From positions 1,358,677-1,422,676 of the forward strand of contig NW_006920414.1 of NCBI RefSeq assembly GCF_000344685.1: a stretch of DNA of 64,000 nucleotides, given 5' to 3'. Of the stretch, positions 25,860-36,138 are shown one piece after another; positions within the stretch are counted from its first letter, which is position 1, and each line of letters opens with the position of its first letter. The DNA is from Gloeophyllum trabeum ATCC 11539 (lineage: Eukaryota > Basidiomycota > Agaricomycetes > Gloeophyllales > Gloeophyllaceae). A model generated the notes under the pieces. The model saw only the letters and a program-made list of their open reading frames with translations, did not search any database and was not told the origin of the DNA. The position numbers and the translations under genes were made by a program.

Positions 25860-26321
25860 ATGTCACTCCAAGCTGGTGCTCTCTACATCATCATCTTTGA
25901 CAGGGGCGTACCAGACAGTTTCCACTGGGGACTCTATCACCACACGTCTAGCGATCGAGGTATCAAGTACCATATCAAACAGATGGGATCATCCTGGATC
26001 GCTGACCATGGTGAGACGGGCGGCGCAACAAAGTCCATTTACCTCATCGGCTTTCTTCGCATCGCACAAGTGCCCGCCGACAAAGTGGGTGACGTTAACC
26101 ACATCATCACGAACGTGCCCTACACTTCCGTTCCGGGCCTCGACTGTGTGACGTGGACGATGGAGAGCATCCGGCGTCTTGTCAACGCAGGCTTCGTGCG
26201 CTGCAGCAAACTTGCCGAGTTACAAGACGAAGTTCAAGCGTTCGCAGTTGCTGAGCATGAAAATGCCGAACAGAACAAGCAGCCCCGGCCGATTCAGGAT
26301 TCGCGTCTCTGTAACCTTTGA
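25860..26321 (+). CDS. Uncharacterised 153-aa protein, paralogue of 22624-23082
   Basis: Single-exon protein, start MSLQAGALYIIIFDRGVPD. It aligns nearly without gaps to the 152-aa protein encoded on the opposite strand at 22624-23082, with the same H/W-rich N-half and the same NKQPRP...DSRLCNL-type tail. The pair flanks the APH-like gene in opposite orientation, which suggests an inverted duplication followed by divergence. I do not recognise the family and assign no function. No signal peptide or transmembrane segment is apparent. Confidence 0.82.
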   Translation: MSLQAGALYIIIFDRGVPDSFHWGLYHHTSSDRGIKYHIKQMGSSWIADHGETGGATKSIYLIGFLRIAQVPADKVGDVNHIITNVPYTSVPGLDCVTWTMESIRRLVNAGFVRCSKLAELQDEVQAFAVAEHENAEQNKQPRPIQDSRLCNL

Positions 26322-26702
26322 GTAGGTTGTGGCATACCTGATAAATAATACAGCTTACGTCCCTAGCGAACATATTATGAATCATGTATTGCTCATATCG
26401 GCGTACTGGTGCTGGGTATGCAGACGTTCCCTTCCGCATATCAATACATGCCATGTACCCTTTTGTAACAACCAACTGGTCTCGTTATTGTCAATTTGCC
26501 GAGAACAACAGCGTAGGTTGACATGCAACGAGCCCTCGGTATATATACTTATGGTCAAGCTGTCGCATCGGTGACCGAACACCAAGTTGCACTTAGTTCA
26601 TCTGAGGACGCTCTGAAGAATATGGGGAAAATCATGCTGTAACTGCAGTCCGGGTGTTCACAGCTGGAGATGCTGAGGGTCTAGGATAATCCACTGCGAC
26701 AG
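26322..26702. other. Intergenic region between convergent genes
   Basis: This 381-bp interval lies between the 153-aa protein and COX23, which converge. No coding signal is seen; probably two 3' untranslated regions. Confidence 0.4.
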
Positions 26703-27052
26703 TCATCGTCGAGCATAGGCAGCCTGACGATCAGCTTTTCTTTCGTCCATCTGATCGCATTGTATCACTGAGTGAATCATTTGCCTCCGACAGGCAAATG
26801 GTCACTTACCCATGCTTTCTTGCAATCACGATACGCTTGGAAGAAGTCCAGGCATTTGTCGCGGACGTAGTCGTGTCTGTTCAGGCAATCGTAGGATGCC
26901 TTGGCAGCAGCTTCGCAAGGGCTGTCGGGGAACCGATTGCGTGGTTGTGTGTGTACTGTAAGCCCATTCATGCGATGTGCAAGATGAAGATGTGATACTC
27001 ACTCAGCATGTTTTGATGTCACTTGCTTGTTCTGAATAATGATTTCAGACAT
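26703..27052 (-). CDS. COX23: Cytochrome c oxidase assembly factor Cox23 (twin CX9C)
   Basis: A 69-aa intermembrane-space protein assembled from three exons. Exon 1 reads MSEIIIQNKQVTSKHA. The intron runs from GTGAGT to CCGACAG and restores a D codon. Exon 2 reads PCEAAAKASYDC, LNRHDYVRDKC, LDFFQAYRDC and KKAW. Exon 3, after a GTAAGT donor, is MDERKADRQAAYARR. The four cysteines form two CX9C motifs separated by the Cox23-type linker, and the KKAW tail is typical. Such proteins are imported and oxidised by Mia40/Erv1 and support copper delivery to complex IV. The longer uninterrupted frame ending WVSDHLPVGGK reads through the second intron and is not the true end. Confidence 0.9.
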
Positions 27053-27438
27053 AACTAGTCCTGTCAACCTGCATTTCTATGGACATACTCTGAAAGTCTC
27101 CGCATAATTCTTTGGCTTAACATTTTCGAGCGGAGAGGGTTCCGTGGCCGGGGCTGCTGACATGGACAGTATCGAGCTGGAAGGTGTCTCAGGAGTTCCG
27201 GCTTATAGTAGATCCAGCAGATGGGCAGAGAGAGAGCGCTCCTCAAGCTGAAGTAGAAGCTTTGGTCTGAAGAGGCTCGAGCGTGCGATCGCAAGGAACG
27301 TTATCGGCAGGGAGTATGATCGACGGCAGTTTCCGGAGTGGAGGCACGTCTGTCACAGTCACGTGCGTCGTAACTACCGCGACAAGTGTCACTCTGTGGC
27401 ATTCCGTGACGACTCGAAGCAGTCCGGACTTGCCACAG
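27053..27438. other. Divergent promoter region between COX23 and the coiled-coil gene
   Basis: This 386-bp interval separates outward-facing starts. Short frames on both strands show no family signal. It probably serves as a bidirectional promoter. Confidence 0.4.
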
Positions 27439-28613
27439 ATGGAAAAACAGGTAGTAACGCAAAAATATCCGTGCCCGTATTGAATCTGTATCTCACTGAG
27501 ATATTCTAGGAAGCCAGCCGACACCGGCGTGTTCAAGTTCGGACCAGAATCCTTCTCGACCATCTTGAAGACCTAGCGCGTCGAACCAATGATGAAGTTA
27601 CTATTCAATCTAGAAAAGATTACCAGAGGGCTAATTGCGTGTCATTAGACTCTCCGCCGCACGTTGACCGTTGTCTCGTGTTGGGACCGGCTGAGTCCTC
27701 CGTGGACAGCGGAAGAGGGGTTTGGGGACTTCCTCCGGTCATTACCGGGCGGTCTGACCGAAGATCACCTTCACCGTTTTGCAAGCATTCCGGTAGATGT
27801 GAGTGATTCCTTGTATGAAATGTATTCCCAGTGGCTGATTTCTTGGAAGCTGGCAGGTGGTATCGAAGATCAGCTGATAAGTGCTTTGGACCGTACGCTC
27901 ATGGACGTCACCTCGTTCTACAACGGCGACGAAGGTACATCGTACCTGAATATGGATCATCCATGCCTAATTCACCGTCTCTGCTCTAGAACTTTCTCAG
28001 CAAGAGTTGACAGAACGATCTCGAAGACTCCCTGAGGATTTACTCATACATCTCCAAAGACTTTGTGTAGACGAGGAGGAGCTTTCATCCAGACAAGATC
28101 GGATTGTCGCTCTTGTTGAAGAAATCCACCAGGTCTGTACCGGAGTGACTATATGTATCCCGAGGTTAACACTGCCCTTAGGCGCATCCCAGGCTGCACG
28201 CAAAGCTTCTGAAACTTCTGTCCGAATTCTCAACCCCGATGCGCAACAAGCATGCTGCCACATACGATCTCCTCGCCACGAAGATCGAAACATTGCTAAT
28301 TAAGCTGTCCCTCATCCGCGCGAAAGCGCACACTGAACTATACGGCTTCCACTCACCCAAGCACCCCGACACTACCATGGAGAAGGCCCTCTTGGCCGCC
28401 CATGAGAGGTACTCTGCAGAGGAGCGCAGATTAGCGGAAGAAGAGAGACAACTGGATAAGCAGCTTAGTGAATATCGACAGCTCTTAGAGTTGGTGGATG
28501 GGAAGAGTAAGGACGGTGGTTTCGCTCAAGTGGTTGATGATTGGGTCAGAGTGCAGAAGGAGACTGAGGAGTGCAAGCGTGATCTCCGGCGGTTGGGCTG
28601 GACAGGTGATTAA
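27439..28613 (+). CDS. Uncharacterised coiled-coil protein
   Basis: I do not recognise the family with confidence. The proposed first coding exon is only 12 nt (MEKQ, 27439-27450). A 59-bp GT-AG intron follows, then an exon from 27510 starting EASRHRRVQVRTRILLDHLE that stays open to GDE near 27930. A further exon starts ELSQQELTERSRRLPEDLL, and the last starts LLKLLSEFSTP near 28209. The C-terminal third is strongly coiled-coil (HERYSAEERRLAEEERQLDK) and ends in a VVDDWVRVQKETEECKRDL helix. The layout resembles small subunits of microtubule or kinetochore complexes (for example augmin-like), but this is a guess from shape, not homology. No ATG exists in the long exon before about 27815, which is why the small first exon is proposed. 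Confidence 0.6.
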
Positions 28614-28747
28614 GTGACTTGCTGCTTTACAATTTGTCAAATTGTACTGTGGTATTTTCTGTTGTATATCGCTATTGGCCATATACGTATATCACCTCTC
28701 CAGAGACAAACTAAATTTCCGGCATGGCAACATTGACGTCGTTGTAT

Positions 28748-31224
28748 TCATATCAAGTCAGACTCATCCGCGTTGAGAATGAACCTAGTAAAGAAACGGA
28801 CTTGTTCCATGACACTCTCCGCCAGAATGGCTTAACATCCCAATGAATCAGCGCAGTTCAAATGGGGACGATACAGAGCAATACCTTCGTTAACTGTATG
28901 AATGTCACCGTACACTTCCTTCTCCTCGTTGCGATGAGAGTATCGGAAGATGTGCCGAGTCAGGTTCCAATAGGACTTGGTATCTGGCGGCTCGTCAAGT
29001 AGGGGAGCTCTGGTAGAGCGGATTCAGTTACCCGTGTTACCTATATGTATGTGCAAATCAGTTCCGCGTAGCATAGACATAAGAGTAGGCTACTGACCAT
29101 TAGCAAAGGAAGGCGCAACCACGACGTGGTTGGCATTGTATCTCGTTGAGCTTTCTATAGTGGCCTTGATAGTCCCGGAGAGCAACCGTGCCGGCGCAGA
29201 CCCGAAGAAGGGAGTGACAGGCGACACTTCCAGAGCGTTATAGAACGCATCGGAGAGCACTAGTTCTCCCGCTGCCGTTTCGCCGGCTGAAACTTCTTCT
29301 CCGAAGGCCTTGACAGTCAAGTTATGCGTCTCTGCGATGGGTGAAAGAAGCGTTGTGATGTGCTCCTGTAATTCACGGACAGAACTAACACCAGATAGTG
29401 TCAATATGTGACCCTGTAACGAAAACGTGTATGTGCAGGACCTATGTTCAGCGATCCGATGATTCACTACGGCTTCTGCGCTCTCAGGCAAGGCGTTAAC
29501 CTTAACCCCGCCGCTAACAAGGTCCACCGCCTGAGTTGTTTTGAGCGTCGCCTCCCATACAGGGAAGAGGGAAACCAATCCTTCCTTGAACTGCTCCAGG
29601 GCCCTGTCATCCGAAAGCGCCTCTGCTGCAAGCCGTCGCAGTTCCGGCGGGAAGGAGGGGTCGTAAGCGGCGAGACACTGCGCGAGCGAAAAAGGTGTGC
29701 CACTACGACGGAGTTGGGGCGAGTGGGCGTGGGATTCGAGGTGGACGATCATGGAGGAGAGCATGCCGATGCTCTAATACCCCAGTGTCGAGGGAAATAG
29801 TTTGGCAACAGAGATTTAATGTGCCTACCGTGTGTGCGGGCGGGATGCTGGAGTGCCCGCCTTTGGTGTTCACTTGGATGCCGATGTCGAGGTACCCTTT
29901 CTCGGATATGTCAGGCGCGGCCATGATGACGTCGCCGCCACCCAAGTTTTTGAAGCCGCCTACGCGGGATATTAGTCCTGTGAAGGTGTCTGATAGAGAA
30001 AGGAGCTACCTCCTTCGTCGATTAAAATCGCGAATCCATCCTTGCCGTATGCCTGCTCCAGGTAGCCTGCCAATTTCCCCGCACCCTAGCACAGATTCTT
30101 CAGTAGTTCCCACACTTTACTGGAAAATTGAAATGATAACCTCTTGGCCAGAGGCCTCCTCATCTATTCCATAGGCTAGGACTATGGTACGGGACGGAGA
30201 GAATCCGTGTTTGAGGAGTGCGTCTACCGTAACACTGCAGAACGATGACAGTCAGTTGCCTACGGTCGAGGAGACGATGTACCGCACTCACAGTTGGGTT
30301 ATCAAGTCCGCTTTATCATCGACAGACCCACGACCCCAGATCCACTTTCCTATATCAGGTATTCGTGAGCACTCTCGCGCGAAACCAAAGAGCTCGAACC
30401 GTCGTATTGGCCAGAATATGGCGGGTGCTCCCACTGATTTACCGTTGAAGGATCGACGGGGACAACATCTGGAAATGGACAGTTCGTGATACGTCCGCGT
30501 CGGAAGAGTAAACGCCATGCCTTGGTGAGCAGTCAAGAGTATGGGAAGTAAGGTCTCATTGGATCCTTGCCAGTGAAATACCAAGGAATATGTATTGACT
30601 TTGGTTACATGCAGATTTCGATAGCTACACAGCGATGAAACGGGCGTCCTTTCAGAACATATCATGCAATGACGAACAAGCTAGGACTGCTCACACGAGC
30701 GGGAAGGCGGTCTCGAGATATTCATGGAGCGTTCCGAAGATATCCCAACGCTGATCCTGGCCAACAGGCTTCAGATCATCATAGGACTCGGTCCTGCAGA
30801 CAATCAGGCACATGCTTCCCGATGCCGAGGTGAAAAATAATCACGGGATTTGGATCGCTCTCCCGAGTCGGCTGTAGACGCTCAGCTTAAAGCCCTCCCA
30901 GCCGTACAGGACCTCCAACTGTGAATGCAAGATAGAGTGCTTGACCGGATGAATTGCATCGACCTGAGGGCATGCTGGGATGCCGTTCTCCGTCAAATCG
31001 CCGCCACCCAGCAGATTCAAATTTATTCTGAACAGGAGATACCAGAAGGCTGAAGCCAGGCCAAGCAGAACAAGCAGCATTGACTTGACATTACCGCTAG
31101 CCTTCTCAGGCTGTCCTGATAGAGAATTGAGGCTGGATTCGCTGGAAATAGCTCGCTGACGGAAGGGGGCCCGGCCACATCCCTCGCCCGACGACGTTTT
31201 GAACTTTTCAGTGCCGTGCAGCAT
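28748..31224 (-). CDS. CPS1: Carboxypeptidase S-like M20 metallopeptidase (Gly-Xaa type)
   Basis: Vacuolar zinc carboxypeptidase that releases C-terminal residues from small peptides. An N-terminal cytosolic segment is followed by a membrane anchor (MLLVLLGLASAFWYLLF), then CPQVDAIHPVKHSILHSQLE. The metal site exons read DVVPVDPSTVNQWEHPPYSG, then KWIWGRGSVDDKADL (bridging Asp), then the dimerisation region NTKGGHSSIPPAHTVG. Late exons read VVVAPSFANG, DTKSYWNLTRHIFRYSHRNE with DIHTVNE (last zinc-ligand His), and FFTRFILNADESDLI before the stop at 28748. Many introns; those checked preserve frame. Start ATG 31224 is chosen as the last Met well before the anchor. The 33-bp inverted-repeat arm lies about 95 bp upstream of it. 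Confidence 0.9.
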
Positions 31225-31317
31225 GGATGTCAGGGCAATAGCCGTCCAAGACGGCGTGGACGGTGAGCACGAGCGGAACGACTGGTTACTGACAGCGGTG
31301 GCGGGGTCGCTGCTGTA

Positions 31318-31350
31318 AATGCAATCCTCCCAACAAAGTTGAGGACGCGC
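31318..31350 (+). repeat. Inverted repeat arm A (33 bp)
   Basis: The 33 bases are the exact reverse complement of 32031-32063. The arm starts AATGCAATCCTCC and ends GAGGACGCGC. It lies in the upstream (likely 5' untranslated) part of CPS1. The spacer between arms is 680 bp. A few flanking bases (CGTAA) also agree, suggesting an older, longer duplication. Confidence 0.95.
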
Positions 31351-31829
31351 GGCCCGTAAAAGGAAGGTCGAGGCCATCGTGAAGTGACTGCACAGGCGGC
31401 TGTGCGGCAAGTCTGCGTAGCACCCATGGTGCATTCCCACAGTCTCCAGAGAGGATGAGGACGCGAGGTGGATGGTTCTAGGAGCCTGATGTAGAGTACG
31501 TAGGGCGGTCCTGGGCGGACACGAAGTATTGTATTTTATGTGATATTTACTGAGAATGACAATTTCGTTGGGGTGAAAAGGGGGGTGCACCAGATGGAGG
31601 GGAAAGCATCAAGTCGGTCTTATAACTCTGGGCGGAGGTGTAAATCACAGTTACTTTTAATAGGAATCAGAGATACAGTGCATGCAAATAGTTCCTATAA
31701 AAAACATTTCGGGATTTCAACCCGTGGTGCTTACCATAAGCTCGGCAATGGTGTAATGAGTTTTAATTCACGAGCGATGTACACATCTTACAACTGAAAA
31801 CCCATCGGTAGAAAAGTGTACTGAAACTG

Positions 31830-31914
31830 CCCACATCCAGACTCGAACTCCCAACTTCATGCATTGCGCCTCTGCAAGGTGACATGCAGTATACCAACTG
31901 AACTACAAGAACAA
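31830..31914 (-). pseudogene. tRNA-like relic (degenerate tRNA or SINE head)
   Basis: On the minus strand an A-box-like TAGTTCAGTTGGT (31893-31905) is followed at normal tRNA spacing by a B-box-like GAGTTCGAGTC (31840-31850). Between them TTGCAGA could be an anticodon loop with GCA (Cys). The acceptor stem does not pair (5' GTTCTTG has no CAAGAAC partner) and the T stem has mismatches. I therefore call a decayed tRNA or a tRNA-derived element, not a working tRNA. Confidence 0.45.
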
Positions 31915-32030
31915 TAACTGTTAGGTCATTGTCTAATATATATTGGTACGGTATACAACAACTAACCCGCTGAGCCGACACTGCCCTGCGGAGTGGACGC
32001 TTCACGCCGCGCGGGGTCCCGTTACGTAAT

Positions 32031-32063
32031 GCGCGTCCTCAACTTTGTTGGGAGGATTGCATT
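32031..32063 (-). repeat. Inverted repeat arm B (33 bp)
   Basis: Exact reverse complement of 31318-31350. It lies about 140 bp upstream of the Zap1-like start codon, so it may be within that gene's promoter or leader. Confidence 0.95.
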
Positions 32064-32200
32064 CAGTCATTCTGGATCGGGAGGCGGTGATTGGCCGGCA
32101 GTGGCACGTGGCAGTCGCGACATGTATATGAGCTTACGTAAGTAACAGAGAGGACCCTCCCAGTCAACCAGAAAGCTTCAAGCACCGTCGTGACGGCAAG

Positions 32201-34366
32201 ATGCTCAATACTGCCCCCAGGCCCGCATTCCCCTCCCGGCACAGCCGACTACGCTCTCCCGACACGCCCATCGTGTCTGCCATACCCTCTTTGTCCCCCT
32301 TTCTCCCCCCAGCGCTGGTTTCCACCCAGCACATTTTCTCGCATTTACGTACCAGCAGGGACGATTCGTCCTCGCCCATCGTGGAAACGCGATTATCGTC
32401 GCCAGAATCAGTCGAAAAAATAGCCCCTAAGCCGGGCGTCGCGTTGTCCACCGTAGGTCTCGTCGCGACCTGTGTCGACTGTATAGAGGACTGCAAGTCC
32501 GGATCCTGTGCATTGGAACTCTCCGCCGACTGTACGGACCAGTGCGTCGTTGTGCCCTGCGACGATCCGAGCCACGAATATCCATTGCCTGATCGGATCG
32601 ACCGATTTTTTGAGCACCCCTGCGATAACGGTGCCGACTGCACCATGTATGAAGAATTTGTGCGTTCGTCCTCTGCACTTCTGAATTGTGGCTCTTCTAA
32701 TTTTAATAAAATAGTTGCAGTGCTGCACGGACTACCGTAACTATTTAAACGAGCAAAACCAGGCCAACGGAGGCCAACCACCGTCCGATGCCTCCGCTCA
32801 GTTCGATTTGAACCAGTTCCTCTGCGATTGCCAGCAAGGGTTGCCCCTCGAACAGAGTGGTACTTTCTTCCCGAATGACGCAAATTTCCACCCTTCTCAC
32901 GCCGGCGCTAACCCCGAGTTCTTCCACTTCCCGGGCTCTACAGGGCATGGACTTCATCCTCCAGGGCTTCATCACCGTCACCACCACCATCATCAATTTG
33001 AGCAAAGGAATACTGTCGCAGGACCACAAGTGCACCCTGAGCTGGATACCCGTTCCACGTCTTCGTCATCTTCTTTTCCTAGTCCGGTATCGGCCGTGCC
33101 GGACTCATTTCCTCCCACTAATGTCATAGCCCCTTCGCCAAGGTTACAAAATCAACCCCCGGGCGGGTCGCGCCCTCCCCACTTTGCTTGCATGTGGGGT
33201 AATTGTCACGCCGCATTCAACTCGTTGCAAGAACTTGTCGGGCACGTCAACCTCTACCACCTGCAGCCGGAGACCTCCCAGACCCAGGCCTTGACCCGCC
33301 AGACCGGCACTCCACTCTCCTGCCACTGGGGAGACTGCCAGGTCTACCCTGACCCGAATTCCATCCCGGGTCCCTCGTCGGGCAACCAGCTGGACGCCGC
33401 GCTCGGCATCCTCGCGAACCACCTCTTCCAGGACCACTTGGGGCTTCCCGACCGGATCTTCAGCCCGCACCCGGAGGCAGATAGCAATAACGAAGCGCTG
33501 TCGCCGTTCTCTCCGCCGACGCCCCCCGAGCCGGCGTCGACCCCTGCCCCGGAAACGCACGACTGCGCAGGCAGCACGCACATCTGCAAGTGGCAGGGGT
33601 GCGGGCGGTCGTTTAAGGACTGCGATGAGCTGACCTCGCACATCACTGCTGCGCATGTAGGCAGCGGCAAGAGCCATTACGACTGCTATTGGGAATCATG
33701 TACCAGGCACGGCGAGAACGGATTCACGAGCAAGCAGAAGATTTGTAGACATTTGCAGGTTTGTTCCTTCGTGATCTTGCAACAGCTGCCCCTGAGAGTT
33801 TTCTGGCATTGTCGTCAGTCCCATACAGGACATAGGCCATTTCAATGCAATATATGTAAACAGAATTTCTCCGAGGCTGCGACGCTTCAACAGCACATGC
33901 GGCGGCATACACAAGAAAGTGAGATATTTTTTATCAAGTTCTTTTCTGGCAGTCGACTGACGCCGACTGGTACTTCTTCAGAGCCTTACGTCTGCGACTT
34001 CCCGAACTGCAGTAAAGCTTTCGCTATTGCAGGCGCTCTCACCATTCATAAGAGGACACACAACGGAGAGAAACCTTTCAAGTGTTCTCATTGCGGCAAG
34101 TACGTGGCCGTTTACCCTTGTCTTCTGCTGCCGTGATGACCGACGATTGCTCAGAGCGTTCGCTGAATCGTCCAATCTGTCCAAACACGTGCGTAGATCT
34201 TGCGACGAGAGCCTAGTATCATTGACTTATTATTTGATCTTAGTTGCGGACGCATACCGGCGCGCGACCGTATCCGTGCCCGGAGGAAGGTTGTAATAAG
34301 TGCTTCGCTCGACCGGACCAGCTTACCAGGCATATGAGCGTACATAAGAAGAAAGACGTCGTATGA
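32201..34366 (+). CDS. C2H2 zinc-finger transcription factor, Zap1-like
   Basis: The N-terminal half is Ser/Pro-rich with Cys/His-rich patches ([39 protein letters not shown]). The two upstream fingers are widely spaced ([12 protein letters not shown], then [10 protein letters not shown]). The DNA-binding block runs [70 protein letters not shown] then [11 protein letters not shown], and [20 protein letters not shown]. The CxWxxC/ESSNLSKH arrangement resembles yeast Zap1, the zinc-responsive activator. Zinc sensing itself is inferred from this resemblance. Introns interrupt after MYEEF, KICRHLQ, MRRHTQE, CSHCGK and LSKH. The protein ends in a basic KKKDVV tail. Confidence 0.85.
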
Positions 34367-34543
34367 ACTACGGCTTGTATTACATTGCTACGTTTTCATC
34401 AGGACCACTATGACCCCGATGCACGTCTATCATTATTTGCATGGCATGTACACTTTGAATATCTCGCCGGGTATGCTATCTAGAAATCTATGAATACCAA
34501 ACATCCGTCTCTTAGCCAGCAAGTTCAGCGTCCTGAGGTGGAG

Positions 34544-35527
34544 TTAAAACTTTGGGACGCCGCGTGAGCGCAAGATGTCCAGGCTGCGCGAATGAGACAG
34601 CTCTCCTACTCTGTTCCCGGCCTGTCTGTCCATGTCGCACTCCATGATGATCCGCAAGGAAGGAAAGCAGCACTGCAGGATGCTCTTGGCTAGCACGGAG
34701 TCCAGCCGGGCATCTCTCTCAGCTGGCTCGGTGTTCCTCAAGACGATGGTGTGCACCGTCTCGGACAATGGATAAAGACTCTTCAAGTGGTCCGCTAGCG
34801 ATGCCTCTACTTGCAGCGTTTCCGTGTTCGGGCAGATGCCGAGTATGTCCGCGACGAACTCGATCGGCACGCCGTCCAGTGATAGGTTCCAGATACCCGG
34901 GAGGGAGCATTTCGTGCACCGGTGCCGGACGTAGGTGGCACATAGGTACTCTTTAAGACTGGCAGGGAGTGTAGGTATACTCTCGTTGTACGAGTACTTG
35001 AGACTGAGCTGAGTAATCTGCGATGGGAAGGCGCACAAGCGGTAGTGGTCGAAAAGATCGTCAAAGCCCCAGTTCGTATACTCGATGGAAAGCTTGCGGA
35101 GGTTCGGGAGGTATCCGAGGGTGTCGATCACGTATAGGGTGTTTGAGAGGGTATCTCCCATTGCGTTCGTCACGCGGTAGAGCTGGACCGGGAAGAGAGT
35201 GGAATCGCCCTGAATGTAGAAAGATAGGGAGCGACAGCGCGAGCTCTCTGCAGACGTGGCAGCTGTCCACAGACTTCTGGGTTCGTCTAGGCCGGTTATA
35301 GGGGATCCAGGAAGAAGGCGAAGGTAATGCCGGGCATATTGGGGGTTCGAGATATGAACGTCCGTCATCGCTACTTGGGCGAAGACAGATAACCAGGACC
35401 TGTGTACGAGCGGTAGAGTTACCAGTAACTCTGTACGCTCGGCAGGCGTAAGGCGTGACGCCCATAGTTCTCGCAATATGTCATCGTAGAGCTCTACCGG
35501 CAACCACGACATTGAGAAAACCGACAT
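34544..35527 (-). CDS. F-box-like / leucine-rich hypothetical protein
   Basis: A 327-aa single-exon protein. Residues about 6-55 (SWLPVELYDDILRELW then LPLVHRSWLSVFAQ) resemble an F-box followed by the family's WxxxA pattern. The rest carries leucine-rich, repeat-like strands (YLPNLRKLSIEYTNWGF, QITQLSLKYSYNESIPTLP), common in basidiomycete F-box expansions. If real, it would bind Skp1 and present substrates to an SCF ubiquitin ligase. The substrate is unknown. ATG 35527 is used; Met6 is an alternative. Confidence 0.7.
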   Translation of the reverse strand: MSVFSMSWLPVELYDDILRELWASRLTPAERTELLVTLPLVHRSWLSVFAQVAMTDVHISNPQYARHYLRLLPGSPITGLDEPRSLWTAATSAESSRCRSLSFYIQGDSTLFPVQLYRVTNAMGDTLSNTLYVIDTLGYLPNLRKLSIEYTNWGFDDLFDHYRLCAFPSQITQLSLKYSYNESIPTLPASLKEYLCATYVRHRCTKCSLPGIWNLSLDGVPIEFVADILGICPNTETLQVEASLADHLKSLYPLSETVHTIVLRNTEPAERDARLDSVLAKSILQCCFPSLRIIMECDMDRQAGNRVGELSHSRSLDILRSRGVPKF

Positions 35528-36138
35528 TGTCCTATCGATACATCAGTCTGGAAGTAGTGATACAGAGAGGGGCAACTTACTGGAGTACCACGTAGATCTT
35601 CTCGAGTAGTTCCTGGGAGCGTCTGTCTCCTTGATATAGAACGAGGAGAGTTAGCTAGCCAAACACAGATTTGAGCGGTCTTGTGCTCCCTGATGTTAAT
35701 CGCACCCTGGGGGTTCGGATTCCATGGTTCCGAGACATGCGCTGCATGTGGTGGCTGACTGCGTAGATCATTGTGGCTCGCCGGGTGTCCCGTTTCTACT
35801 GCCGGTGCAGCAGTCCCGACTCGAATCAAAGCCGAGCTTGTGGATGCGAACACGAAGCCCGCCACTATTACCGACGGTCTCCCGGAAGGGCAATCGTCGG
35901 GCTCACGGTCACATGATAAATGTCTTGCTCCGACTCCGTTCTGCTGTAGCCGTCCCTTGTGCTCTTGCTTCAATGTCTGCTGCAGTCCGCCATCCCTTTG
36001 TGCATCAGCCTGGGATGGCTTACCTGTCGCAGCTCGTTTAAAGTTAAGTCCCTTGAAGCTAGAACAAAGACGGAGTCCGAGTCCATGACTTGGCCTACCA
36101 ATGTCATGAAGGAGTCGACTGCACAAACGGAAGTTACG
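35528..36138. other. Intergenic region, no supported gene
   Basis: This 611-bp interval lies between two minus-strand genes. A 210-codon minus-strand frame (36126-35494) overlaps the ends of both neighbours and shows no family motif, so it is not called. The region next to 35527 likely holds the F-box-like promoter. Confidence 0.4.

Larger units (their letters stand above)
31225..32200. other. Divergent region between CPS1 and the Zap1-like gene
   Basis: This 976-bp region between two outward-facing starts has no gene I accept. It contains the two arms of a 33-bp perfect inverted repeat and a tRNA-like relic, listed separately. A minus-strand frame extends upstream of the CPS1 start to 31590 but has no conserved content there. 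Confidence 0.6.

Noticed and set aside
35494..36126. 210-codon minus-strand frame
   Set aside because: It overlaps the F-box-like start and the cytidylyltransferase end, has no recognisable domain and looks like a chance frame.
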